DNA from: Neotamlana laminarinivorans
GTDB taxonomy: Bacteria; Bacteroidota; Bacteroidia; Flavobacteriales; Flavobacteriaceae
Length of the DNA: 64,000 nt
Assembly: GCF_020523925.1 (NCBI RefSeq)
Contig: NZ_JAJAPW010000002.1
Span: 434,001 to 498,000 of the forward strand
Direction: 5' to 3'
How positions within the stretch are numbered: position 1 is the first letter of the stretch; each line of letters opens with the position of its first letter. The position numbers were made by a program, and so were the translations under genes. Positions 9,018 through 18,593 of this stretch are shown here, piece after piece. The notes under the pieces are model-generated. The model searched no databases, had not been told where the DNA came from, and worked only from the letters and a program-made list of their open reading frames with translations.

Positions 9018-10212
9018 AATAAGTTTTTGGATATTATTACTTCTGCCAATATCATTATTGTTTGGTATAGATTTTAATGTTAAAGTAATCGTTTTATTTG
9101 CCTTGTTTCTTTTTTTAGATTACCGTAATTTTTTTATCGCATTTAAAAATTCCTTTTCAAATAAATGGGTGCTTTTTTTTATTTCTCTATTTATGATTCA
9201 GCTGGTAGGTTTACTCCATTCATCAAACATAAATTATACATTACACTACTTTGAAACTAAGGTTTCAATAATTATTTTTCCAATTTTAATTTATATTTTT
9301 TTTAATAAATATAGAATAGATGTAGAGCGATTTGTAAAAATGTACGCCTATGGTGTTTTTATAATATCCTCTATTATTATTGGGTATTTAGTACTCAAAA
9401 ATGGCGGTTATGATCAATCGTTTTTGGCTAAAAATGTGCCAAACCATCATATTTATTTTGGAATGTATTTATCTTTTGCCGCAATAGTATTTTGGTATTA
9501 TTTATTTAAGGCCAAAGTTAAAATTGTATTTAAGGCTTTATATTACTTTTTACCATTGTTATTTTCAATTTTAATCTTGTTGGCTGTAGGATCTAGAACA
9601 GCTTTCATTGCTTTAATTACAGGTGTAATTATTTCTACAGTCATTCTACTAAAAAGTAATAAACTGAAACAAAACAGACAAATTTTATTGTTTTTATTAT
9701 TTTTATTTGCAATTGTGATGGTTGTTGTTTTTACAAATGAAGAAATTACAGATAGGCTATCAAGACTTTTTAATGAAAGCCGAAAAAACAGTCCATTGCT
9801 TAAAAGGATGGTACAATGGGAATGTGGTTTAAAAATTTTCAAAGAAAATTTCTTATTTGGAGTAGGCACAGGAGACGTTCAAGAATACCTAAACATGTGT
9901 TATAGAGAAAATAAATTTAGAGGCTATAGGTACAAATTGAATACCCATAACCAATATCTTGACGAAGGAATTAAGAATGGTATATTAGGGCTTTTAACTA
10001 TTTTAAGCCTGTATTTTTATATGCTATATTATTCAATTAAGTGCAAAAAACATGTATATTCATATTTTTTAATTACGATAATAATAGTTTCCTTTGCTGA
10101 GAATATATTATCGAGGCAGGCAGGAGTAGTTTTTTATTCTTTTTTTAATAGCTTGCTTTTTTTTGGTTATCGCTTAAACGAAGAATTTAATGAAAAAAGC
10201 CTTAATACATGA
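8998..10212 (+). CDS. O-antigen polymerase/ligase family membrane protein, second copy
   Basis: 404 residues, about ten hydrophobic helices, a GSRTAF motif near residue 198 and a C-terminal periplasmic loop ending NTHNQYLDEGIKNGILGL, the Wzy_C pattern. It begins inside the end of the previous polymerase gene (20 nt overlap) and ends 23 nt inside the following glycosyltransferase gene. Both copies are full-length, so this is not one gene split by a frameshift. Probably a Wzy/WaaL pair working with the flippase at 1973. Confidence 0.78.
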   Translation: MQAYLNKISFWILLLLPISLLFGIDFNVKVIVLFALFLFLDYRNFFIAFKNSFSNKWVLFFISLFMIQLVGLLHSSNINYTLHYFETKVSIIIFPILIYIFFNKYRIDVERFVKMYAYGVFIISSIIIGYLVLKNGGYDQSFLAKNVPNHHIYFGMYLSFAAIVFWYYLFKAKVKIVFKALYYFLPLLFSILILLAVGSRTAFIALITGVIISTVILLKSNKLKQNRQILLFLLFLFAIVMVVVFTNEEITDRLSRLFNESRKNSPLLKRMVQWECGLKIFKENFLFGVGTGDVQEYLNMCYRENKFRGYRYKLNTHNQYLDEGIKNGILGLLTILSLYFYMLYYSIKCKKHVYSYFLITIIIVSFAENILSRQAGVVFYSFFNSLLFFGYRLNEEFNEKSLNT

Positions 10213-11335
10213 TTGGTACACACAATATGGTGGTGCCGAAAGATGCATAGAAAGCTTTACCAACATATGGAGTGATTTTGATCATTTTACACTTGTAGAT
10301 ACGCTTACAGACGAACAAAGAAAGGTGGTTTTAAAAGGAAAAAAGACGAAAACATCTTTTATTGAAAAACTTCCTTTTGGCAAAAAAAAATACCGCTCTT
10401 TATTACCTCTTTTTCCTTTGGCTATAGAACAATTTGATTTAAGTGAATACGAATTAATAATTTCGTCTTCATCCTCAATTGCTAAAGGTGTTTTAACCAA
10501 ACCTAGCCAGCTTCACATTTCTTATGTGCACTCTCCCATTCGATATGCTTGGGATTTATATTTTGAATATTTAAAAGAAAGTGGTTTAAACAAAGGAATA
10601 AAAGGTTTTTTAGCCAGATATTTTTTATACAAAATAAGAATTTGGGATTTATCAACACTCAATAGACCCGATTTTTATATTGCAAATTCAAAGTATGTAG
10701 CTGCTAGAATAAAAAAAATATATGATAAAGACTCACTAGTTATTTATCCTCCTGTTGATGTTGAAGCTTATTCAATATCCAATGAAGTAAAAGATTATTA
10801 TATTACCTATTCAAGAATGGTGCCTTACAAAAAAATCGATTTAATTGTAAAAACATTTGCTAAAACAGACAAAAAATTGATAGTAATAGGAGGTGGTCCG
10901 GATTTTAACAAAATAAAAAAATTAAAAACACCTAATATTTTAATGCTAGGACATTTATCAAACCAAGAAAAGAACACTTTTTTAAAACATGCTAAAGCAT
11001 TTATATTTGCAGCAGAGGAAGATTTTGGAATTTCTCCCGTAGAAGCTCAAGCTTCAGGAGTTCCGGTAATAGCTTTTGCTAAAGGAGGTGCAACAGAAAC
11101 CGTAAATGGGGTTTTTGTTAATGATAATATTGAAAACAATAGTACAGGTGTGTATTTTAAAGAACAGAGCGAAGGGTCTATACTGGAGGCTGTTGATTTT
11201 TTTGAAAAAAATGAAGTTATTTTTAATAGAGTAAAAATTAAAGAAAGTGTTGAGAAGTTTAGTGTAAAAAGATTTGAAAAAGAATTTAAGGAAACTGTAG
11301 AAACGCTTTATTCTAATTGGAAGATTAATAAATAA
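10190..11335 (+). CDS. Glycosyltransferase family 4
   Basis: 381-residue GT-B glycosyltransferase. The N-terminus ALIHDWYTQYGGAERC is typical of the subgroup often annotated as mannosyltransferase-like GT4 (GGAE acceptor-loop motif). The C-terminal donor domain carries AEEDFGISPVEAQASGVPVIA near residues 277-297 with the E-x7-E pair. Start ATG lies within the upstream polymerase gene. No membrane segments. It would extend the repeat unit; donor sugar unknown. Confidence 0.84.
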   Translation: MKKALIHDWYTQYGGAERCIESFTNIWSDFDHFTLVDTLTDEQRKVVLKGKKTKTSFIEKLPFGKKKYRSLLPLFPLAIEQFDLSEYELIISSSSSIAKGVLTKPSQLHISYVHSPIRYAWDLYFEYLKESGLNKGIKGFLARYFLYKIRIWDLSTLNRPDFYIANSKYVAARIKKIYDKDSLVIYPPVDVEAYSISNEVKDYYITYSRMVPYKKIDLIVKTFAKTDKKLIVIGGGPDFNKIKKLKTPNILMLGHLSNQEKNTFLKHAKAFIFAAEEDFGISPVEAQASGVPVIAFAKGGATETVNGVFVNDNIENNSTGVYFKEQSEGSILEAVDFFEKNEVIFNRVKIKESVEKFSVKRFEKEFKETVETLYSNWKINK

Positions 11336-11353
11336 CTAACTAATTTTTAATAA

Positions 11354-12694
11354 ATGAGAAAAGGGGGGTATTCTATAATTATTAAGCCTTTATTGTATAT
11401 AATAGATTTGACTTTTATATCATTTTTATCCTTGTTATTGTTAACAGATAATATAAAATCAATTCTTTTTTTTAACTTTTTTTGGATAATAACATCTGTT
11501 TTTGTTTCTTTTTATAATGTTTATCGATTTACCAAAATAGTTGAAGTTTTAACACGTCTCACCAAACAAAACTTTTTATTCATTCTTTTAGTGTTTACTT
11601 ATTTATTCATAAATAAATCTAACGTAGACCCCAAAAATGTTCTTAGTTTTTTCTTTTGGCTCTATTTTTCGCTAATATTATGGCGCGTATTACTGTATTT
11701 TTTATTTAGAAGATATAGAATAATTACAGGCAGTAACTACAAGCAAGTCGTAATAATTGGCGTTAACAATTCAACAAAAAAGTTAGAGAAGTTTTTTAAT
11801 AATCATCCCGGTTTTGGCTATAAATTTATGGGCTTTTTTACTGATGACAATGCCATTGAACGTAAAGGAGCAGTTTTGGAGAGCTATGACTTCATAATAA
11901 AAAATGAAATAGATGAAGTATATTGCTCTGTAAAAGAGTTAACAAATAAACAAATTAAAGATTTTATAAACTTTTGTGATATTAATATGAAATCTTTGAA
12001 GTTTATACCAGATAATAAGGAACTATTTACTAAAAACTTATATCTCAATTATCTTGACATTACACCTATATTATCTTTAAGAAAAATACCCTTAGAAGAT
12101 TCAATAAACAGTGTAGTTAAACGCTTATTTGATATCGTTTTTTCAACTTTAATTATAGTTTTTGTACTGTCTTGGTTAATACCAATTTTAGGGTTAATAA
12201 TAGTTTTAGAAAGCAAGGGGCCAATATTTTTTAGGCAAGATCGCCCTGGAATAAAAGAAGAGGGTTTTGGTTGTTATAAGTTTAGGTCTATGGCAGTAAA
12301 TACAAGTTCTGAAAAATCTGCAACTAGAAACGATGCTAGGGTAACAAGGGTTGGTAAATTCATTAGAAGAACAAGTATTGACGAGTTACCTCAATTTTTT
12401 AATGTATTATTTGGTTCTATGTCAGTTGTTGGTCCCAGACCACATTTATGGAGACAAAATGAAATGTATGGAACCAAAGTGCCAAAATATATGGTGAGAC
12501 ATTATGTAAAACCTGGAGTAACAGGATTAGCACAAGTTAGAGGGTATCGAGGTGAAATAGAAACAAAAGAAGATATAATTAACCGAACAAAATATGATAT
12601 ATTCTATATAGAAAACTGGTCTATTCTTTTAGATATTAATATTATAATTCAAACGGTTGTTAACGTTTTTAAAGGAGAGGAAAAAGCTTATTAA
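11354..12694 (+). CDS. Polyprenyl-phosphate sugar-1-phosphate transferase (WbaP/WcaJ-type initiating enzyme), copy 1
   Basis: Initiates repeat-unit synthesis by moving a sugar-1-phosphate from a nucleotide sugar to undecaprenyl phosphate. The N-terminal half has four hydrophobic helices and a CoA-binding-like Rossmann segment (VVIIGVNN, about residue 133). The C-terminal catalytic half has KRLFDIVFS, ESKGPIFFRQ and the Asp-Glu dyad in SIDELPQF followed by SVVGPRPHLW. 446 residues is normal for the long polyisoprenyl-phosphate transferases. It ends in KGEEKAY, exactly as does a paralogue at 14930-16339. Confidence 0.9.
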   Translation: MRKGGYSIIIKPLLYIIDLTFISFLSLLLLTDNIKSILFFNFFWIITSVFVSFYNVYRFTKIVEVLTRLTKQNFLFILLVFTYLFINKSNVDPKNVLSFFFWLYFSLILWRVLLYFLFRRYRIITGSNYKQVVIIGVNNSTKKLEKFFNNHPGFGYKFMGFFTDDNAIERKGAVLESYDFIIKNEIDEVYCSVKELTNKQIKDFINFCDINMKSLKFIPDNKELFTKNLYLNYLDITPILSLRKIPLEDSINSVVKRLFDIVFSTLIIVFVLSWLIPILGLIIVLESKGPIFFRQDRPGIKEEGFGCYKFRSMAVNTSSEKSATRNDARVTRVGKFIRRTSIDELPQFFNVLFGSMSVVGPRPHLWRQNEMYGTKVPKYMVRHYVKPGVTGLAQVRGYRGEIETKEDIINRTKYDIFYIENWSILLDINIIIQTVVNVFKGEEKAY

Positions 12695-12706
12695 AAAACT
12701 TTATAA

Positions 12707-13849
12707 TTGAAAGTTATTAAACTATCATCTGCGTACAGTGGAAATAACGAAATAAAATACGTTGAACAAGCTGTTTTATATAATGAGATTTCAAATTTCG
12801 GTAAAAATCTTAATTTGTTTAGCCAACAATTAGAAGCATACTTTGCTAAACCTAACAGAATAGCTCTTTTAAATTCAGGTACGTCTGCTATACATTTAGC
12901 CTTAATTCAATTAGGAATAAAAGTTAATGATGAAGTTATTTGCCAAAGTTTTACCTTTTCTGCTTCAGCCAATCCTATAGTTTACCAAAAGGCTATTCCT
13001 GTTTTTATAGATAGCGAAGCAGAAACATGGAATATGTGCCCCGTTCAACTAGAAATAGCAATAAAAGACAGGCTGTCTCTGGGCATTAAGCCAAAAGCAA
13101 TCATTGTTGTTCATAGTTATGGAATGCCAGCGAAAATGGATGATATTGTAAAAATTTCAGAAAAATTTAGCATACCAATAATCGAAGATGCAGCCGGCGC
13201 ACTTGGCAGTACCTACAAAGGTGTAAAGTGTGGTAATTTTGGTGAATTTGGTATCATATCTTTCAATGGAAATAAAATAATTACAACATCAAGCGGTGGT
13301 GCTTTAATTTGTACTACAGAAAATCAAAAAATAAAAGCTAATTTTTTAGCAACACAGGCAAAAGCAAGTAAACCGTTTTACCACCACGAAGAAATTGGGT
13401 ATAATTATAGTATGAGCAATATTGTTGCAGGTATAGGTAGAGCCCAAATGGAGGTTTTAAAAGAGCGAGTTCTAAAAAGGCGAGAAGTTAATGTGTTTTA
13501 TAAAGACATTTTTGAAGGTATTAATGGCATTACTTTATTAACTGAGCCTAGTCAATATTATTATTCTAACCATTGGTTAACCTGTATTTTGATTAATTTT
13601 GAAGAGGCAGGTTTTTCTAACGAAGATTTAAAAAAGGAATTAGAAGAACATAATATAGAAACTCGGTTTTTATGGAAACCTTTACATTTACAGCCCATAT
13701 TTAGTGATTTTCCGTATTATGGAAAGTATATTAGCGAACAATTATTTAATAGGGGTCTATGTTTGCCTTCAGGTTCAAACTTAACAAATCAAGATAAGAA
13801 TAACATTAAAACAGTAATAATGCGCTTTATATCTAATAAAATCAATTAA
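12707..13849 (+). CDS. DegT/DnrJ/EryC1/StrS family PLP-dependent sugar aminotransferase
   Basis: Transfers an amino group, usually from glutamate, to a keto-sugar nucleotide. Fold type I signs: NSGTSAIHLAL cofactor-phosphate region (residues 56-66), D161 in IIEDAAGALGS contacting the pyridine nitrogen, and the PLP lysine K190 in SFNGNK. 380 residues is normal. Start is a TTG 12 nt after the previous stop; an ATG start is not available nearby. Position right after an initiating transferase suggests it makes an amino-dideoxy sugar such as a bacillosamine-type residue, but the dehydratase and acetyltransferase expected for that route are not in the window. Confidence 0.87.
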   Translation: MKVIKLSSAYSGNNEIKYVEQAVLYNEISNFGKNLNLFSQQLEAYFAKPNRIALLNSGTSAIHLALIQLGIKVNDEVICQSFTFSASANPIVYQKAIPVFIDSEAETWNMCPVQLEIAIKDRLSLGIKPKAIIVVHSYGMPAKMDDIVKISEKFSIPIIEDAAGALGSTYKGVKCGNFGEFGIISFNGNKIITTSSGGALICTTENQKIKANFLATQAKASKPFYHHEEIGYNYSMSNIVAGIGRAQMEVLKERVLKRREVNVFYKDIFEGINGITLLTEPSQYYYSNHWLTCILINFEEAGFSNEDLKKELEEHNIETRFLWKPLHLQPIFSDFPYYGKYISEQLFNRGLCLPSGSNLTNQDKNNIKTVIMRFISNKIN

Positions 13850-13936
13850 TGAGGCTAATTCTTTCTTTTTTTACATATAAGTTTTAGATTTAAGCACGGT
13901 AAAACGATAATTTATAATACGTTACATAAAACAATC

Positions 13937-14920
13937 ATGAAAAAAATATTAATTACAGGAGCGGCTGGTTTTTTAGGCTCTCATTTATGCGATCGCTTCA
14001 TTAAAGAAGGGTACAAGGTTTTTGGTATGGATAATTTTATTACTGGTGATGCCAAAAATATTGCTCATTTATCTAATAATCCCGATTTTGAGTTTATAGA
14101 TCATGATGTTACCAAGCATATTGATTTTGAAGGAGATTTAGATTATATTCTTCATTTTGCATCTCCTGCAAGTCCAATAGATTATTTAAAAATTCCTATT
14201 CAAACCCTTAAAGTAGGATCGTTAGGAACTCATAATTTATTAGGTTTAGCAAAAGCTAAAGATGCAAGAATTTTAATTGCATCTACATCCGAAATTTATG
14301 GAGATCCATTGGTTCATCCACAAACCGAAGACTATTACGGTAACGTAAACACCATTGGTCCTCGTGGTGTATACGATGAAGCTAAGCGTTTCCAAGAATC
14401 TATAACTATGGCTTATCATACTTTTCATGGTGTAGAGACGCGCATTGTGCGAATTTTTAATACTTACGGCCCAAGAATGAGACTGAATGATGGTCGTGTA
14501 ATTCCAGCGTTTATGGGACAAGCTTTACGCGGTGAAGATTTAACTGTTTTTGGTGATGGATCTCAAACCCGTTCGTTTTGTTATGTAGACGATCAAGTTG
14601 AAGGTATTTACCGTTTATTATTAAGCGATTATTCACATCCAGTAAACATTGGAAACCCTCACGAAATCTCGATAAGAGATTTTGCCGAAGAAATTATAAA
14701 ACTTACAGGTACAACTCAAAAAGTAATTTATAAAGATTTACCGGTAAACGACCCAATGCAAAGGCAACCAGACATAACCTTAGCTAAGAAAATTTTAGGT
14801 TGGGAGCCAAAAGTAGATCGTGCTGAAGGAATGAAAATAACGTTTGATTATTTTAAAAGTTTAACCGAAGACGAGCTTTATAAAAGCGAACATAAAGATT
14901 TTACAGGATTTATAAAATAA
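13937..14920 (+). CDS. UDP-glucuronate decarboxylase (UDP-xylose synthase), extended SDR
   Basis: Converts UDP-glucuronate to UDP-xylose (or its 4-keto intermediate) using NAD. It has the Rossmann GAAGFLG at 8-14, the catalytic T117/S118/E119 group and Y146-x3-K150. The [20 protein letters not shown] and NTYGPRM stretches are typical of UXS enzymes. 327 residues, complete. An 87-nt gap separates it from the aminotransferase gene, and its codon use is less extremely AT-rich than the genes before it. So a conserved sugar-nucleotide block may start here. Supplies a pentose donor for the glycan. Confidence 0.88.
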   Translation: MKKILITGAAGFLGSHLCDRFIKEGYKVFGMDNFITGDAKNIAHLSNNPDFEFIDHDVTKHIDFEGDLDYILHFASPASPIDYLKIPIQTLKVGSLGTHNLLGLAKAKDARILIASTSEIYGDPLVHPQTEDYYGNVNTIGPRGVYDEAKRFQESITMAYHTFHGVETRIVRIFNTYGPRMRLNDGRVIPAFMGQALRGEDLTVFGDGSQTRSFCYVDDQVEGIYRLLLSDYSHPVNIGNPHEISIRDFAEEIIKLTGTTQKVIYKDLPVNDPMQRQPDITLAKKILGWEPKVDRAEGMKITFDYFKSLTEDELYKSEHKDFTGFIK

Positions 14921-14929
14921 AACTAGTGT

Positions 14930-16339
14930 ATGGAATATAAACGCGGAAGATTTTCGTGGTTATTAAGACCTATACTAATTATTTGTGATCTATTAATTAT
15001 AAATATTCTTGCTCATTATATTTTGCAGTTTAATGAGCAAGATTTATATTTTTATAAGCTCGATAGAATAAATAATCAGCAGTTATTATTTGCTATATAT
15101 TCTTTATTGTTTTGGTTGTTTTCTGCTTCATTAATTAAGTTTTATGAGGTTTATAGGTATTCGTCTTTCTTAAAAATAACGTCACTTTTATTTAAGCAAC
15201 ATGTTGTTTTTTTAATTGGTGTTTACGCTTTTATTGGTTTTTTTAGAAGTGTTGATATTCACGCCCTTGTTGTTATTAAGTATATTTCCTTTGTTTTTTT
15301 AGCTGTTGGTGTTTTAAAAATATTGACGTATTTATTTTTAAAAGCTTTTAGAGCTTATTTTCAAGGTAATATTAGAAATATTGTCGTTTTTGGTGAAGGA
15401 AAAAATATCGAAGAATTAATTTCAATATTCACAAACCAAAAGGAATTAGGATATAATTTAAATGCGTTTTTTAGTGATAGAAATTATTTAAATAGAACAG
15501 GCACCGTAAAAGATGGACTAAAATACTTAGTTAACAATGTAGTTGTTGATGAAATTTTTTGTGCCATTGATGAGTTAACAGAAAAGGATGTTAACGAGCT
15601 GGTTAAACTTGCAAATATTAATAAAAGTAATATAAAGTTTATACCTAAAACTTCTGAATTATTTAAAAAACGCTTACGTGCCGATTATTATGCCTTTTTA
15701 CCTGTGTTTTCTATTCAGGAAGGCCCATTAAATAATGTTTTAAATAAAATGTTAAAGCGAGTATTTGATGTCGTGTTCTCATTGTTTGTACTTATATTTT
15801 TATTTTCTTGGGTATCTATCATTTTATTTGTAATTATTAAGTTAGACTCAAAAGGACCGCTATTTTACAGGCACAAGCGTAATGGAATTAATTATAAAGA
15901 ATTCTATTGTTATAAATATAGATCATTAAAAACAACTCAAGAAATTAGAGGAACATACGTAAAGAAGAATGATGAAAGACTAACCAAAGCTGGAAAGTTT
16001 TTAAGGAGAACAAATCTTGACGAATTGCCGCAGTTTATAAATGTATTTTTGGGAGATATGAGTGTTGTTGGTCCAAGGCCACATATGTTAACTTACACAG
16101 ATGAATACTCTAAAAAAGTAGATAAATATAATTTTATTTATAGACATCATATTAAACCAGGTATAACAGGTTTAGCACAAGTGAGCGGCTATAGAGGAGA
16201 AATAGAACTTGATTCAGATATTATAAACCGAATTAAATATGATAATTTTTATATTGAAAACTGGTCGTTGGTATTAGATATAAATATTATTTTTCAAACA
16301 CTTTTCAATATTATAAAAGGAGAAGAAAAAGCTTATTAA
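14930..16339 (+). CDS. Polyprenyl-phosphate sugar-1-phosphate transferase, copy 2
   Basis: 469-residue paralogue of the enzyme at 11354-12694: N-terminal four-helix region, nucleotide-binding-like middle (IVVFGEGKN), then KRVFDVVFS, DSKGPLFYRH, the catalytic Asp-Glu in NLDELPQF and SVVGPRPHML. It keeps the same C-terminal KGEEKAY. It starts 9 nt after the UDP-glucuronate decarboxylase gene. Its stop codon interlocks by 4 nt with the stop of the facing minus-strand glycosyltransferase gene. Two such initiators in one locus suggest two glycans or two alternative first sugars. Confidence 0.9.
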   Translation: MEYKRGRFSWLLRPILIICDLLIINILAHYILQFNEQDLYFYKLDRINNQQLLFAIYSLLFWLFSASLIKFYEVYRYSSFLKITSLLFKQHVVFLIGVYAFIGFFRSVDIHALVVIKYISFVFLAVGVLKILTYLFLKAFRAYFQGNIRNIVVFGEGKNIEELISIFTNQKELGYNLNAFFSDRNYLNRTGTVKDGLKYLVNNVVVDEIFCAIDELTEKDVNELVKLANINKSNIKFIPKTSELFKKRLRADYYAFLPVFSIQEGPLNNVLNKMLKRVFDVVFSLFVLIFLFSWVSIILFVIIKLDSKGPLFYRHKRNGINYKEFYCYKYRSLKTTQEIRGTYVKKNDERLTKAGKFLRRTNLDELPQFINVFLGDMSVVGPRPHMLTYTDEYSKKVDKYNFIYRHHIKPGITGLAQVSGYRGEIELDSDIINRIKYDNFYIENWSLVLDINIIFQTLFNIIKGEEKAY

Positions 16340-17499
16340 AGCATCTTAACTAAAGCAATCAGCTGCTTTTCAAAATTAAAGTTTTGTAAAGCAGTTTTTT
16401 GTATTTGAGACCTAAATTGATGGTTTAATTTATTGATTTCAATTTTTGAAAGCTGAAGGTTTAATGCTTTATAATTTGTAGGAGGAACTACCCAACCTAA
16501 ATTATAAGTTTCAATTATATTTTCGCCTTCACCACCACCAAAATAAAGCATAGGAAGTCCTAATTTTCCGTATTCAAATATTTTTGAGGGTACAGAGCCA
16601 TAAATTCTATTTAAAAGCGGAATAACGGTTAAATCGTATTTTAAGAGCGCCTCATGAAGTTCTGTGCGGGCAATTTCACCGTGATATACAATATCTAGTT
16701 CTGGGTTTTTAGTAACTAAGTCTTCAATTTTTTCTTTTTCGGCGCCGGCACCATAGATATGAAACTGTACATTCTTATAATCAAGCTCAGTACAAAGTTT
16801 ATAAATGCCTTGTGCTATACCAAGTAAGCCAGCGTAAACCATTTTTATTTTTCTGTTTTCGGTAGCTTGTTCTTCTAGAATTGGCGGATTAAAATCAGGA
16901 AAATTGCGATATAAAAAAGTGTCTTTTTTAGAGAAAAGTGATTTAATGTGTGTTAAAATTTCTTCACTTTGCCCTAAAACTAAATCGGCTTTTTTGTAAT
17001 TAAATCGTTCTATGCGTTCTAAAAGTTTGTAGCTAAAATTCTTTTTAAATGCACCAAGTTCTAAACCCGCAATAGGCCATAAGTCGCTTACATTTAAAAT
17101 AAGTTTACGTTTCTTATTTCTTATAAAAAACATACAAGTAAAAGCGACTAAAAGTGGCGGTGACTGCACAATAACTTTCTCCGGAAGTTTGTTCCACATA
17201 AAAAACCAAATCAAGCTAAAACTATACGAAAGCATGGCAATTAAGCGTTTTAGTTTGTTTTTAGAATTGCTAGCGTAAATCCATAATCGGTGTATGGTAA
17301 TATGGTGTTCTGTAGTCGTTTTTTTAAAAACACCTTTATAACCTTCAAAAATTTTGCCTTTGGGGTAATTGGGTAAAGGTGTAATTACCGAAACCTTGTA
17401 GTTTTGCTCTTGTAAACCTTCGGCTAAATGAAAAATACGGTTCGATGCCGCTCCTGTTTCAGGCGGAAAATAGTTGGTTATTATTAAAATCTCCTTCAC
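16336..17499 (-). CDS. Glycosyltransferase family 4, WbuB-like
   Basis: GT-B enzyme with the N-terminus ILIITNYFPPETGAASNR and the segment NVSDLWPIAGLELGAF, both typical of WbuB-type putative N-acetyl-fucosaminyl transferases. I place the start at a GTG (17499) whose first base overlaps the wecB stop (TAGTG). An upstream in-frame ATG at 17559 would add 20 residues that lie inside wecB and look non-homologous. 387 residues. Last gene of a minus-strand operon capK-like, wecB, glycosyltransferase. Donor is uncertain; UDP-ManNAc-derived or FucNAc sugars are plausible given WecB. Confidence 0.84.
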   Translation of the reverse strand: MKEILIITNYFPPETGAASNRIFHLAEGLQEQNYKVSVITPLPNYPKGKIFEGYKGVFKKTTTEHHITIHRLWIYASNSKNKLKRLIAMLSYSFSLIWFFMWNKLPEKVIVQSPPLLVAFTCMFFIRNKKRKLILNVSDLWPIAGLELGAFKKNFSYKLLERIERFNYKKADLVLGQSEEILTHIKSLFSKKDTFLYRNFPDFNPPILEEQATENRKIKMVYAGLLGIAQGIYKLCTELDYKNVQFHIYGAGAEKEKIEDLVTKNPELDIVYHGEIARTELHEALLKYDLTVIPLLNRIYGSVPSKIFEYGKLGLPMLYFGGGEGENIIETYNLGWVVPPTNYKALNLQLSKIEINKLNHQFRSQIQKTALQNFNFEKQLIALVKML

Positions 17500-18593
17500 T
17501 ATAATTCGTAAATTTCTGTAAGATGGTCTGTAATTCTTGTAGCCGCTTGTCCGTCCCAAAGTTCAGGAATTTTACCTGCTTTCCAATTATTTGCTAATAA
17601 GTTTTTAAAAGCGGCTTCAATTTTTTTACTGTCGCTTCCTACTAAAATATTGGTGCCAATTTCGCAGGTTTCTGGGCGTTCGGTATTTTCACGAAGTGTA
17701 ATACACGGTACATTCATAACTGTGGTTTCTTCGGTTATACCGCCAGAATCGGTTAAAACACCAAGGGCATATTTTACTAAATAATTAAATTCTAAATACC
17801 CTAATGGGTTGGTATAATGTAGGTTTTTAAAGTTTAAACTTAAGCCTTCTAATAATTTTTTAGTACGCGGATGCACTGGAAAAATAATAGGTAAATCTTT
17901 ACCTAAAGTTACTATTTGTGTGATTAATGATTTTAGCTGATTTTCTTCATCTACATTACTTGGGCGATGTAATGTAATTACTAAATAGTTTTTAGGTTTT
18001 AGGTTTAAAGTTTGCCACACTTCGGGTTGCTTTAGGCGATGTTCGTTTTTTCTTAGGGTGTCAATCATGACGTTACCAACAAAAAATATTTGCTCTGGTT
18101 TTACGCCTAAGTTTAATAAGTTTTCGTTGGCTCTGGTTGAGGTTGTAAAAAAGTAGTCGGTTAAACTATCGGTTACAATACGATTAATTTCTTCGGGCAT
18201 TCGCATATCTCCCGAGCGAATTCCAGCCTCGACATGTGCTACATCAATTCCAGCTTTTTTTGAAACTATAGTACAAGCCATTGTTGAGGTTACATCGCCA
18301 ACCACCAACACTAAATCGCATGGATTTTGGGCAAGTTCTTCCTCAAAACCAACCATAATACCTGCCGTTTGTTCGGCTTGGGTGCCGCTTTTTACTTCAA
18401 GATTAATATCTGGTAACGGAATATTTAGCTCTTCGAAAAAAGTACCGCTTAAGTTTTTATCGTAATGTTGCCCGGTGTGTACTAACCTGAAGTTTATATT
18501 AAAACCTGCACTTTTTTTTTGTTTTATAGCTTCAATAATAGGAGCTATTTTCATGAAATTTGGTCGTGCACCTGCAACTATGGTAATATTCAT
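17499..18593 (-). CDS. wecB: UDP-N-acetylglucosamine 2-epimerase (non-hydrolysing)
   Basis: Interconverts UDP-GlcNAc and UDP-ManNAc. The start VAGARPNFMKIAPI, the middle HVEAGIRSGDMRMPEEINR and LTDSGGITEETT are hallmark sequences of the family. 364 residues, complete. Start codon overlaps the upstream gene's stop as ATGA; the 3' end abuts the WbuB-like glycosyltransferase gene. Provides UDP-ManNAc or a derivative for the glycan. The catalytic residues usually cited for the family (Asp in GDVTST, Glu in HVEAG, His in LHRPSNVD) are all visible. Confidence 0.92.
   Translation of the reverse strand: MNITIVAGARPNFMKIAPIIEAIKQKKSAGFNINFRLVHTGQHYDKNLSGTFFEELNIPLPDINLEVKSGTQAEQTAGIMVGFEEELAQNPCDLVLVVGDVTSTMACTIVSKKAGIDVAHVEAGIRSGDMRMPEEINRIVTDSLTDYFFTTSTRANENLLNLGVKPEQIFFVGNVMIDTLRKNEHRLKQPEVWQTLNLKPKNYLVITLHRPSNVDEENQLKSLITQIVTLGKDLPIIFPVHPRTKKLLEGLSLNFKNLHYTNPLGYLEFNYLVKYALGVLTDSGGITEETTVMNVPCITLRENTERPETCEIGTNILVGSDSKKIEAAFKNLLANNWKAGKIPELWDGQAATRITDHLTEIYEL

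Noticed and set aside
7779-10212. The two overlapping polymerase-like genes as one gene broken by frameshift
   Set aside because: Each has its own start, full set of helices and its own Wzy_C loop motif.
13850-13936. Promoter in the 87-nt gap before the UDP-glucuronate decarboxylase gene
   Set aside because: No TAnnTTTG box or other convincing element was found.
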